Shown: piece by piece, positions 24,298 through 31,318 of the stretch | Position numbering within the stretch: the stretch's first letter is position 1 | Layout of the letters: every line of letters starts with the position of its first letter | NCBI GenBank assembly: GCA_003576805.1 | Contig: QEVM01000026.1 | Location: 1-36,680 of the forward strand | DNA length: 36,680 bases | Direction: 5' to 3' | From: Pseudomonadota bacterium | GTDB taxonomy: Bacteria > Myxococcota_A > UBA9160 > PR03 | The notes under the pieces: model-generated | The model's database searches: none | Told to the model about the DNA's origin: nothing | What the model saw: only the letters and a program-made list of their open reading frames with translations | Made by a program: the position numbers and the translations under genes

Positions 24298-24986
24298 GCG
24301 CGGGCCTGCCGGAGCGCGGCCGGCGCGGCTTGCGAGACCTCGAGCTCCTTGCGGCGGCGCAGCAGCGCGAGCGCGAGGCACGCGGACGCGGCGACCGACA
24401 GCGCGAACCCGTAGTGCGGATACGAGTAGGTGCTGAACTGCGCCACCTTGCCCTCTCCGAGCACGGTGGGCATGAACGGCTTCACCGTGAAGGCGGCCCA
24501 TTCGTTCAGGTTGTGTCCGAACCAGTAGAGCCAGCCGGAGAAGTCCACGAGGAAGCCGAGCGGCAGCGCGATCGCGGGCAGCCACAGCAGCCACCAGAGC
24601 GGCCCGGCGTAGAAGAGGCCCGCGATCACCAGCGCGCCGAACCCGAGGAACAGCCACGGCGCGGCGGCGAGCTCGAGGCGGGCGCCGCGCTCGATCGGGT
24701 GCATCCCGATGTAGTGGTTGATGACGTTCATCTCCTCGACGCAGTCGAGCGGCTCTTCCTCGGCGATCTCCTCGCGCTCGCGCTGCTGCACGCCGCACCC
24801 GTTCGCGACGCGGTCCCAGTGCAGGACGATGCGCACGCCGTCGGGATACATGTGCTCCGGGTAGTTGGGCGCCGTCAGCGACACCCACCACATCGGCGCG
24901 AAGAAGGAGGCCGCCATCAGCGCGAGGCCGACGGCCGCGAGGCCGAGGACGGCCCCCGATCGTCCCGCGTTCGCTGCGCCGGGCAT
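24294..24986 (-). CDS. nosB: NosB-like membrane protein of clade II nos clusters
   Basis: This is a 230-residue protein with about five helices (GAVLGLAAVGLALMAASFFAPMWW, then LAAAPWLFLGFGALVIAGLFY, PLWWLLWLPAIALPLGFLVDFSGWLYWFG, and YGFALSVAASACLALALL). The segment MNVINHYIGMHPIERG and two Cys in the first extracytoplasmic loop (ANGCGVQ, LDCVEE) are notable. A membrane protein of this kind is a hallmark of clade II (atypical) nos clusters and is called NosB; its function is not known. Here it stands between the cytochromes and nosD, not directly after nosZ. Assignment rests on context, length and topology. Confidence 0.65.
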   Translation of the reverse strand: MPGAANAGRSGAVLGLAAVGLALMAASFFAPMWWVSLTAPNYPEHMYPDGVRIVLHWDRVANGCGVQQREREEIAEEEPLDCVEEMNVINHYIGMHPIERGARLELAAAPWLFLGFGALVIAGLFYAGPLWWLLWLPAIALPLGFLVDFSGWLYWFGHNLNEWAAFTVKPFMPTVLGEGKVAQFSTYSYPHYGFALSVAASACLALALLRRRKELEVSQAAPAALRQARA

Positions 24987-24987
24987 G

Positions 24988-25710
24988 TCAGCCTCCGCCG
25001 GCCTTGGAGCGCGCGGGCCACGACAGCCGCGACATGTAGTCCACGACGGCCTGCAGCTCCTCGTCCTTGTAGTCCTTGACGACCTTCACCATGTCGGGGT
25101 TCGCGTTGCGGCGGCGCAGGCCCGCGATGTCGCGGATCTGGCGCAGCATGTACTCGTAGTGCTGGCCCGCGAGCACGGGGTAGAACTTCGCCGCGTCGCC
25201 CTCGCCCTGCTTGCCGTGGCACTGCACGCAGTCGCGCGCGTAGAGCTGCTCGCCGCGCTCGAGGTCCGTGCCCGGGCCCTTGCCGTTGCCGGGCGGGATC
25301 GGGAGCTTCTCCAGATAGGCGGAGACGTCGGCGAGCTCCTGCGGGTCGACCAGCGTCGTCGCGAACGGGTACATGATCGGGTTGTCGCGGCGGCCGGCGC
25401 GGATGTCCGCGATCTGCTTGATCAGCACGCTGGCGTGCTGCCCGGCGAGCTGCGGGAAGGTGCCGTCGGGGCGGCCCGAGCCGTTCGGGAGATGGCACGC
25501 CGAGCACACCTCGTAGGCGGCCTCGCCGTTCGCCGGGTCGCCCTTCAGATGGAGCGCCTCGACCTTCTCGCCTTCCATCTCGTTCCACTTGTAGTCCTTG
25601 GACTCGATGCCGCTCGCCTTGGGCGCGGGCTGCGCAACCGCGGGCTGCGCGGCGGCGAACGCGCCGGCGACGCCGGCCGCGAATGCGAGAGTGCGAATCA
25701 GAGAACGCAT
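24988..25710 (-). CDS. Diheme c-type cytochrome of the nos operon
   Basis: This is a 240-residue periplasmic protein with a signal peptide (ending AQPAVAQP) and two class I cytochrome domains. The first heme motif is CSACH in YEVCSACHLPNGSGRPDG, and the second is CVQCH in YARDCVQCHGKQGEGDAAKFY. Each is followed by the cytochrome c553-like pattern PQLAGQHASVLIKQI..IRAGRRDN or PVLAGQHYEYMLRQIRDIAGLRRRNANPDM. This is a NosC-like electron carrier between NosG/H or quinol oxidation and the CuA site of NosZ. It ends one base before the nosB-like ATG. The ribosome binding site is AGGAAAGGAAA. Confidence 0.9.
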   Translation of the reverse strand: MRSLIRTLAFAAGVAGAFAAAQPAVAQPAPKASGIESKDYKWNEMEGEKVEALHLKGDPANGEAAYEVCSACHLPNGSGRPDGTFPQLAGQHASVLIKQIADIRAGRRDNPIMYPFATTLVDPQELADVSAYLEKLPIPPGNGKGPGTDLERGEQLYARDCVQCHGKQGEGDAAKFYPVLAGQHYEYMLRQIRDIAGLRRRNANPDMVKVVKDYKDEELQAVVDYMSRLSWPARSKAGGG

Positions 25711-25744
25711 GTCGTCGTTTCCTTTCCTGTCGATGTCGGCGCGG

Positions 25745-26083
25745 CTACGGCAGCGCCGCGAGCCAGTCCGCGATCAGCTTCAGCTCCTCGTCGTTCACGA
25801 GGTGCATCACGCCCTTCATCGCGGCGGTGTTGGCGTTGTCGCGCGCGCCGCTCTGGATGTCCTTCGCCTGCTGCAGCAGGTACTCCGCGTTCTGCCCGGC
25901 CAGCTTCGGATAGCTGGGGAGGATCGGCGTCTTCGCGTCCGGTCCATGGCAGGCGATGCAGGTCTTGGTCTTGTAGAGCTCTTCGCCCGTGGCGGCGCGA
26001 CCCGTCGCGGGCGCGAGCGCGGCGAGCAGCAGCGCGGCCGCTGCGGCGCCTCGCGCTGCGCGTCTGGAAATGGCGGCCTTCAT
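25745..26083 (-). CDS. Monoheme c-type cytochrome of the nos operon
   Basis: This is a 112-residue protein. ATG 26083 has an AAGGAG ribosome binding site. The signal peptide (ending ATGRAATG) is followed by a small class I cytochrome with CIACH, the PILPSYPKLAGQNAEYLLQQ core, the probable distal Met in AAMKGVMHLVNDEEL, and a C-terminal helix. It lies right after nosZ and probably hands electrons to CuA (NosC-type role). A strong hairpin separates it from nosZ. Confidence 0.9.
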   Translation of the reverse strand: MKAAISRRAARGAAAAALLLAALAPATGRAATGEELYKTKTCIACHGPDAKTPILPSYPKLAGQNAEYLLQQAKDIQSGARDNANTAAMKGVMHLVNDEELKLIADWLAALP

Positions 26084-26103
26084 GTCGAGTCTCCTTGCGA
26101 GAA

Positions 26104-26134
26104 GCGCCCGGCGAGCCAGCGGCTCGCCGGGCGC
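26104..26134 (-). terminator. Strong intercistronic hairpin after nosZ
   Basis: A perfect 14-base stem (GCGCCCGGCGAGCC / GGCTCGCCGGGCGC) with an AGC loop lies between the nosZ stop (26149) and the next gene. On the minus strand it is followed by TTCTCG rather than a T-run, so it may be a partial terminator or an mRNA-stabilising element that raises nosZ over the downstream genes. Confidence 0.6.
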
Positions 26135-26148
26135 CGCTCCGCACTGGC

Positions 26149-28446
26149 CTAGTTGCCCGGCGTCGCGCCGGTCTGGTCGAGCCGCGTCTTGGCGCGCAGG
26201 CCGATGTCCGCGGCCTTCACCTGGTACTGGTAGACCTGGTTCGCCCACAGCATGGCGTCGCTCCAGTTGCCCGCCGCGGCGGCGGCCTCGGCCTTCTGCT
26301 TCGCCTCCGGAACCTTGCCGAGCTGGTCCGTCGCGTCGTCCATCAGCGACGACACCATCGGGTCGTTCTTGTACGGGCGCGCCGTGACGTACGCGACCAC
26401 CTCGTCGATCACCTTCTGCGTGTCCGCGTTCTGCTGGATCTGCTTCTCGTAGTCGGCCTGCGTGTACTGCGTGCCGGCCTTCGCGGTGACCGCCGTCGGC
26501 TTGTAGCCGGTCGGCTTCACGAGCAGGTAGCCCTGCATCTCGAGGTGCAGCGCCGAGCAGAACTCGGTGCAGTAGTACGGGAACACGCCCGGCTGGTCGG
26601 CGGTGAACTTGAAGGTCGCCGTCTTGCCCGGCTCGAGCGACCCGTTCACGTTGTACTTGCCGATCGTGAAGCCGTGGGTCTGGTCCTCGGCGCGCTCCAG
26701 GTTGGTCAGGTGGATGGTGATCTCGTCGCCCTGGTCCACCTCGATGATCTCCGGCGTGATGTGCGAGCGGATCTCGGTGCCGAACACCGTGACCTTCTTG
26801 CCCTCCTTCACGATCTTCTCCTCGCCCGGACGCGTCTTGCCGGGCGAAATCTCGTCGGTGCGGCTGTTGGTGCCGGCCGGGTAGCGGATGATCGGCTTGA
26901 GCAGCGTCGCGTCGATCGCCACCACGTAGTGCGGCTCGCCGAGCGGGACCGGCATGTCGTAGAGCATCTGCATCTTGTCGTTCGACACGTCGATCAGCTG
27001 GTGGTTCTGCGGGTGCAGCGGGCCGACCGGGTTGAAGCGGTCGATCGCGAGCTTGTTCAGCGCCACGACGTACTTGCCGCGCGGCTTCACGGTGTCGCCG
27101 TGCATCGCCATGATGTGGCCGATGTTGTAGTGCACCGGGATGCGGTCGATCAGCTTGCCGTTGACGTAGTCCCACTTCGCGACCATCGAGTCCACGTACA
27201 GCGACGTGTACGCGATGCCGGGCCGCGAGTCGTACTGCGTGTGGAGCGGGCCGAGGCCGAGCGGCACCTGGGTGTGCAGCGCGTCCTCGAGCGCGATGAT
27301 CGGCAGCCCGTAGTCGTCCTTGCCGGTGAACTTCTTGGCGGCGATCGCGGCCTGGATCTTCTCGAAGCTGTAGACCCAGGTGTGGGTGTCGAGCTTGCCC
27401 GAGACCGTGATGTACTTGCCGTCGGGCGTGACGTCGACGCCGTGCGGGCTCTTCGGCTCGGGGACGAGGTAGACGACGCCTTCGGCGGCCGAGACGTCCA
27501 TCATCAGCACGGAGAAGCCGTTCACCTTCTTGGCGCGGCCCGCCGCGACCAGCTCCGCCGCCTTCCTCCAGTTGACGACGTGCAGGTAGTCGGTGTCCTT
27601 CGCGGAGCAGCCCGCCTCGAAGGGCGGGCGGCCGCGCTCGATGCCGCCGACGTAGCGCTCCGAGCAGAACGAGTTGGTGAACGACCAGCCGTCGCTGCCG
27701 AGCTTGCCGAAGTCGGAGAGATCCTGGCTGTAGGGGGGCAGCTCGACCGCGAACGAGCCCGACGGGTCGATGCGGCCGCGCGTGCGGTCGAACTTCCAGT
27801 ACGTGACGCCGCCGCGGTACTTGTCGTTGAACTCCTCGAGCGGCGCGTAGCTGCCGCCGAGCGGCGCGGCGTACTGCACGGCCTCCATGATCCAGTCGGT
27901 GTTCTGCGACACGAACGCGCCGCCGTGCTCCGACTGGAACACCGGGTTCACCACGATCTGCTTGGTCTCGAAGTCGCGCAGGTCGATCACCGCGATGCGC
28001 GGGTTCGCCTTGTCGTTGATGAAGAGGAACTGGCCGTCGTAGTCGCCGTTGGTCTCGGAGAGCGCGGGGTGATGGGTGTCGCCCCACGTGATGTCCCGGC
28101 CGTTCATGCGGCCCTGGTTCAGGACGGCCTTCGACTCCTCGTCGTAGCCGTACGCCTGCCACGGCTCCGGCGTGAAGACCGCGATGTACTTCAGGATCCG
28201 CATCGACGGGATCCCGTACACGATCACCTGCCCGCTCTGGCCGCCGGACGAGAACGCCAGGAACTCGTCGCGCTTGCCGCTGGGCACGTACGTCTTCGCG
28301 GCCGCCATCAGGTCTTCCTGCGTGAGCTGCCGCCGCTTCATGACGTCCTGGAGCGATTCCGCCGCGCCAGCCGTGTGAGCCATCGAAGCGATCGCGATCG
28401 CAGCGGTGAAGCCGCGGATCCACCGCCGGTTGCCGTTGTGCGCCAT
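26149..28446 (-). CDS. nosZ: Nitrous oxide reductase, clade II type
   Basis: This is a 765-residue periplasmic copper enzyme that reduces N2O to N2. ATG 28446 has a GGGAGG ribosome binding site. The leader (NRRWIRGFTAAIAIASMAHTAGAAE) lacks a strict Tat motif, as in Sec-type clade II enzymes. The propeller carries CuZ His segments: DTHHPALSETNGDYDG (His125, His126), HGGAF (174), SPHGVDV (335), LGLGPLHTQYD, NIGHIMAMHGDT, and EPHY (506). The C-terminal cupredoxin has the CuA site: His591 (DQTHGF), Cys626, Cys630, His634 and Met637 in CTEFCSALHLEM. About 125 residues of mostly helical sequence follow CuA. The gene leads the nos operon. Confidence 0.97.
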   Translation of the reverse strand: MAHNGNRRWIRGFTAAIAIASMAHTAGAAESLQDVMKRRQLTQEDLMAAAKTYVPSGKRDEFLAFSSGGQSGQVIVYGIPSMRILKYIAVFTPEPWQAYGYDEESKAVLNQGRMNGRDITWGDTHHPALSETNGDYDGQFLFINDKANPRIAVIDLRDFETKQIVVNPVFQSEHGGAFVSQNTDWIMEAVQYAAPLGGSYAPLEEFNDKYRGGVTYWKFDRTRGRIDPSGSFAVELPPYSQDLSDFGKLGSDGWSFTNSFCSERYVGGIERGRPPFEAGCSAKDTDYLHVVNWRKAAELVAAGRAKKVNGFSVLMMDVSAAEGVVYLVPEPKSPHGVDVTPDGKYITVSGKLDTHTWVYSFEKIQAAIAAKKFTGKDDYGLPIIALEDALHTQVPLGLGPLHTQYDSRPGIAYTSLYVDSMVAKWDYVNGKLIDRIPVHYNIGHIMAMHGDTVKPRGKYVVALNKLAIDRFNPVGPLHPQNHQLIDVSNDKMQMLYDMPVPLGEPHYVVAIDATLLKPIIRYPAGTNSRTDEISPGKTRPGEEKIVKEGKKVTVFGTEIRSHITPEIIEVDQGDEITIHLTNLERAEDQTHGFTIGKYNVNGSLEPGKTATFKFTADQPGVFPYYCTEFCSALHLEMQGYLLVKPTGYKPTAVTAKAGTQYTQADYEKQIQQNADTQKVIDEVVAYVTARPYKNDPMVSSLMDDATDQLGKVPEAKQKAEAAAAAGNWSDAMLWANQVYQYQVKAADIGLRAKTRLDQTGATPGN

Positions 28447-28474
28447 GACTGCCTCCCTCTGGCCGGGGAGGGAT

Positions 28475-28490
28475 TGCAAAGGCCGAGCCC
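28475..28490 (-). promoter_or_regulatory. Possible sigma-54 type promoter before nosZ
   Basis: On the minus strand this reads GGGCTCGGCCTTTGCA. The -12 half (TTGCA) is perfect and the GG-N10-GC spacing is correct; the -24 half matches TGGCACG at 5 of 7 bases. Transcription would begin near 28463, 17 bases before the nosZ ATG and just ahead of the GGGAGG ribosome binding site. The match is imperfect and could be chance in GC-rich DNA. Confidence 0.35.
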
Positions 28491-28625
28491 CGGTCCGCGA
28501 GCGAGGCGAACGTCGGGATTCCGCGGGGTTGAGCGATCCGTACTCCGTGTGGGTGTGTCATCGGATGCACGCGTGAACGCGGCTCGCTCGCGCAGTGCGG
28601 CGATTTGTCGCGGTCGCGCGACTGC

Positions 28626-28642
28626 CGAGACGGCACGTCTCG
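28626..28642. promoter_or_regulatory. Inverted repeat between nosZ and the divergent pentapeptide gene
   Basis: CGAGAC-GGCAC-GTCTCG is a perfect 6-base inverted repeat with a 5-base spacer in the 275-base divergent intergenic region (28447-28721). Nearby, CCCAGGT-like units repeat three times (about 28679-28697). Either could bind a regulator. I saw no TTGAT-N4-ATCAA FNR/DNR box in this region. Confidence 0.25.
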
Positions 28643-28721
28643 CTCCGCGACGGCGTGCCACGTGCAAGTCCTCGGGACCCAGGTCCCAGGTCCCAGGAGC
28701 ACGCAGCACGGAGGGCAGCTC

Positions 28722-29222
28722 ATGACTCGTTGGATTCTCGTCGGAGGGCGCGTCGGCCTGTTCGCCTGGCTCGGCGTCGCGGCCGCGGCCGGCGCCGAGC
28801 CGCGCACGATCAACGGCTGCCGCGTGGAGGCGGCGACCAACTGCTCGTTCGCGCGCTTCGAGAAGGCGGACCTGCGCGGCGTCGATCTCTCCGACGCGTC
28901 GCTGCACGGCGCCAAGATGGCCGGCGCAGACCTGCGCGACGCCCGGCTGCGCGGCGCCGATCTCCAGGTCGCGGTGGCGAGCGGAGCGGACCTGCGCGGC
29001 GCCGACTGCGAGGGCGCACACCTGTTCGCGATCGACCTGCGCGGCGCGCGTCTCGACGGCGCCAACCTGCGCGGCGTGAACCTCCAGGACGCGCACCTCG
29101 AAGGCGCGAGCCTCGCGGGCGCCGATCTCACGGGCGCGCTGCTCGGCACGGTGCGTCTCGACGGCGCGACCTGGACCGACGGCCGCGTGTGCGCGTCGCC
29201 GTCGCAGGGCGCATGTCGTTGA
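28722..29222 (+). CDS. Secreted pentapeptide-repeat protein
   Basis: This is a 166-residue protein with a GGAGGG ribosome binding site and a signal peptide (TRWILVGGRVGLFAWLGVAAAAGAEP). From about residue 42 to 150 it consists of roughly twenty A(D/N)LXX pentapeptides (for example FEKADLRGVDLSDASLHGAKM and GANLRGVNLQDAHLEGASL). These should form a right-handed quadrilateral beta-helix. Two N-terminal Cys (NGC, TNC) and two C-terminal Cys (GRVC, QGAC) may clamp the ends by disulfides. It is divergent from nosZ. Its role is unknown, but an exported beta-helix next to nosZ is reminiscent of scaffold or maturation proteins. Confidence 0.85.
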   Translation: MTRWILVGGRVGLFAWLGVAAAAGAEPRTINGCRVEAATNCSFARFEKADLRGVDLSDASLHGAKMAGADLRDARLRGADLQVAVASGADLRGADCEGAHLFAIDLRGARLDGANLRGVNLQDAHLEGASLAGADLTGALLGTVRLDGATWTDGRVCASPSQGACR

Positions 29223-29479
29223 AGCGCGCCTGCGCGGGCGTCGCGCACGTCGTCGACTACGTGCGCGCGCCTTCCGCGCGGAAGTCCGCGCTGCCGCCGA
29301 TGGCGATCGAGCGCTGGGGCGTGATGCCGCCGCTTGCGTTGCCCGACGCCGAGCTGCGCGCGGTCGCGACGTGGCTGTGGGAGCCGCACGACCCCGCCTT
29401 CCCGCATCGCGGCATGGGCGCAGGAGCCGGCATGCGCCGCGGCGGACCGCCGCCCGAACGAGGTCCCGCGGCGCCGTAG
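29213..29479 (+). CDS. Cytochrome-c-like C-terminal fragment lacking a heme motif
   Basis: This is an 88-residue frame starting at ATG 29213, inside the end of the pentapeptide gene (10-base overlap in another frame). The middle (YVRAPSARKSALPPMAIERWGVMPPLALPDAELRAVATWLWEPHD) looks like the distal-Met half of a small c-type cytochrome. No CxxCH precedes it; the only related string is CAGVAH near the start, and no signal peptide is present. The tail is Gly/Pro-rich (GMGAGAGMRRGGPPPERGPAAP). It may be a decayed or truncated cytochrome, or a frame coding a small unrelated protein. The overlap suggests coupling to the pentapeptide gene if it is translated. Confidence 0.45.
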   Translation: MSLKRACAGVAHVVDYVRAPSARKSALPPMAIERWGVMPPLALPDAELRAVATWLWEPHDPAFPHRGMGAGAGMRRGGPPPERGPAAP

Positions 29480-29531
29480 CGCGCTCGCGCGCGTGGCCCG
29501 CCCGCGCGGGCTCGACTAGCGTTGCCGCCCC

Positions 29532-31310
29532 GTGCAGTCGGCGCCGCGGCAGAGCCGGTCCTCTCGTTCGCGGCTCCCGGCGCTGCGCAGCGCGGCGCCG
29601 CTCGGCTGCGTGCTGCTGCTCGCGCTCGCGCCGATCTTCGGCGACCTCGGCGGGCCGCTCTTGTGGGAGGACGAAGGCGACACGGCGATCTTCGCGCGCC
29701 GCATCGTCGAGTCGGGCCTGCCCACCGCCTGGGACGGCCGCACCTTCCTCGACAGCGACTACGGCTTCCGCGTCGCGCCGCACCTGTTCGGCCGCGACTT
29801 CGTGATGGTGGGAACGCCGTGGCTGCCGTTCTACGCGACGGCCGCGTCGTTCGCGCTGCTCGGCGACACGGCCTTCGCCGCGCGGCTGCCCTTCGCGCTC
29901 GCGTCGTTCGCGACGATCGCGCTGCTGTACGCGTTCGTGCTGCGCACCACCGGCTGCCGGCGCGCGGCGTTCGCGGCGGCGCTCGTGCTGCTCGCGACCA
30001 CGCAGTTCGTGCTCTACGCGCGCGAGTGCCGCAGCTACGGCTTCAACATGCTGTTCACGATGCTGCTGCTGTACGGCTTCGTGCGGCTGCGGCCGGCGGG
30101 CGCCGAGGGCGCGCGCCGCCGCGACGTCTGGCTCGTCGTCGCGGCGGTGCTGCTGTTCCACACGCAGTTCATCCCCGCCGCGATCGCGCTCGCGGCGTGC
30201 GGCGCGCTCGCGCTGGCGCTGCCGCGCTTCCGCCCGCGGCTTCCCGCGCTGCTCTGGCGCGCGCCGGTCGTGGTCGCGTTCACCGCACCGTGGCTGCTCG
30301 TCACCTGGTCGGCGGTGCAGACCAACTGGCGCCCGCTCGAGGGCGGCATGGAGTGGCCGTCGCGCGTCGCGCAGCTCGGCGCCGAGTCGATGGCCGCGGT
30401 GCCGTGGCTCGGCTGGCTCGTCGCGATCCCGCTGCTGCGCCGCCGCTTCTCCGAGCGCGACCGCGATCTGCTCTGGATCGGGCTCGCCTACGTGGTCGCG
30501 GTGTTCGCGCTGCTGCCGCTCGCGCTCACCAAGACGCTGCTGCTGGTCGTCGGGCTCCGCTACGTGTGCGGCCTGCTGCCGGTCGCGGCCGCGGTGACGG
30601 GGCTGCTGGTCGCGCGCGCCGGCGGCGCGAGTCCGCGGCGCTTCGCCGCCGCGCTCGCGCTGGTGTGCGCGACGCACCTCGCGGGCAACGCGCTGCCGTG
30701 GCTCGCGCTCGGCGAGAGCCGTCACGTCGCGGGCCGGCTCGCCTTCGTGAACGCGCCGCGCGAGACGAGCGAGAAGCTCTTCAACGCGACCTGGTGGTAC
30801 CACCTGCGCGGACTCGGCGAGCCGAACCCGGGCACGCTGCCGGCGCTCGTCGAGCTCGCGCGCAGCGCGATCCCGCCCGACGACGTGGTCGTCACGAACT
30901 TCGCCTGGGACAACTTCTACTTCCACACGAACCGCCGCCTCGGCTTCCGCATCTCGCCGCACGCGACCGAGATCGTCGCGGCCGCGCGCGCGGCGAACCT
31001 GCCGGAGTACGTCTTCGGACTCGCCGGCGTGCGCTGGCTGATCTGGCGCCACGCCGCCGATCCGCTCCCCGACACGCCCTTCGACGCCGTGCAGGCCGCG
31101 CTCGAAGCGGACGGCGCGCGGCTCGAGCCCGTGGCGCGCTTTCGCGAGACGCTCTGGGAGAACCGGCCCGAGCTGCACTGGCACCGCTTCGCGCGCGTCG
31201 GCTACCCGTTCGCGCCGCGGCGCATCGGCGCGCAGGGCCGCCGCCATCCCGACGCCGTCGTCTACCGCGTCGTGCGGCCGGACGACGCGGTGCCCGCGGC
31301 CGCACCCTAG
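29532..31310 (+). CDS. Family 39-like membrane glycosyltransferase
   Basis: This is a 592-residue integral membrane protein with about ten or more helices. After helix 1, LLWEDEGDTAIFARRIVESGLPTAWDG carries the acidic D/E motif of the first extracytoplasmic loop typical of GT-C enzymes such as ArnT and PMT. GTPWLPFYATAASFALLGDTAFAARLPFALASF is the usual second-loop region. A soluble C-terminal domain begins near residue 410 (ETSEKLFNATWWYHLRGLGE). Such enzymes transfer a sugar from a polyprenyl-phosphate donor to lipid or protein at the periplasmic face; the acceptor here is unknown. The GTG start at 29532 has a weak ribosome binding site. Its TAG stop forms part of the ribosome binding site of the next gene. 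Confidence 0.85.
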   Translation: MQSAPRQSRSSRSRLPALRSAAPLGCVLLLALAPIFGDLGGPLLWEDEGDTAIFARRIVESGLPTAWDGRTFLDSDYGFRVAPHLFGRDFVMVGTPWLPFYATAASFALLGDTAFAARLPFALASFATIALLYAFVLRTTGCRRAAFAAALVLLATTQFVLYARECRSYGFNMLFTMLLLYGFVRLRPAGAEGARRRDVWLVVAAVLLFHTQFIPAAIALAACGALALALPRFRPRLPALLWRAPVVVAFTAPWLLVTWSAVQTNWRPLEGGMEWPSRVAQLGAESMAAVPWLGWLVAIPLLRRRFSERDRDLLWIGLAYVVAVFALLPLALTKTLLLVVGLRYVCGLLPVAAAVTGLLVARAGGASPRRFAAALALVCATHLAGNALPWLALGESRHVAGRLAFVNAPRETSEKLFNATWWYHLRGLGEPNPGTLPALVELARSAIPPDDVVVTNFAWDNFYFHTNRRLGFRISPHATEIVAAARAANLPEYVFGLAGVRWLIWRHAADPLPDTPFDAVQAALEADGARLEPVARFRETLWENRPELHWHRFARVGYPFAPRRIGAQGRRHPDAVVYRVVRPDDAVPAAAP

Positions 31311-31318
31311 GAGCGCAC

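Noticed and set aside
28369-28446. Twin-arginine leader on NosZ
   Set aside because: NRRWIRGF has two Arg but lacks the Ser/Thr and Phe-Leu-Lys context. The clade II type NosZ is expected to use Sec, so I do not claim Tat.
28447-28721. FNR/DNR-type box (TTGAT-N4-ATCAA) for nosZ
   Set aside because: The nearest string, TTGAGCGATCC, does not match both halves.
24865-28725. A 1286-codon plus-strand open frame opposite the nos genes
   Set aside because: It is Arg/His/Val/Asp-rich, low in motifs, and mirrors nosZ and the cytochromes on the other strand. It is a high-GC antisense shadow.
25745-29407. A 1220-codon minus-strand frame spanning the small cytochrome and beyond nosZ
   Set aside because: Only the last 112 codons read as a cytochrome with a signal peptide. 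The rest is out of frame with nosZ and meaningless.
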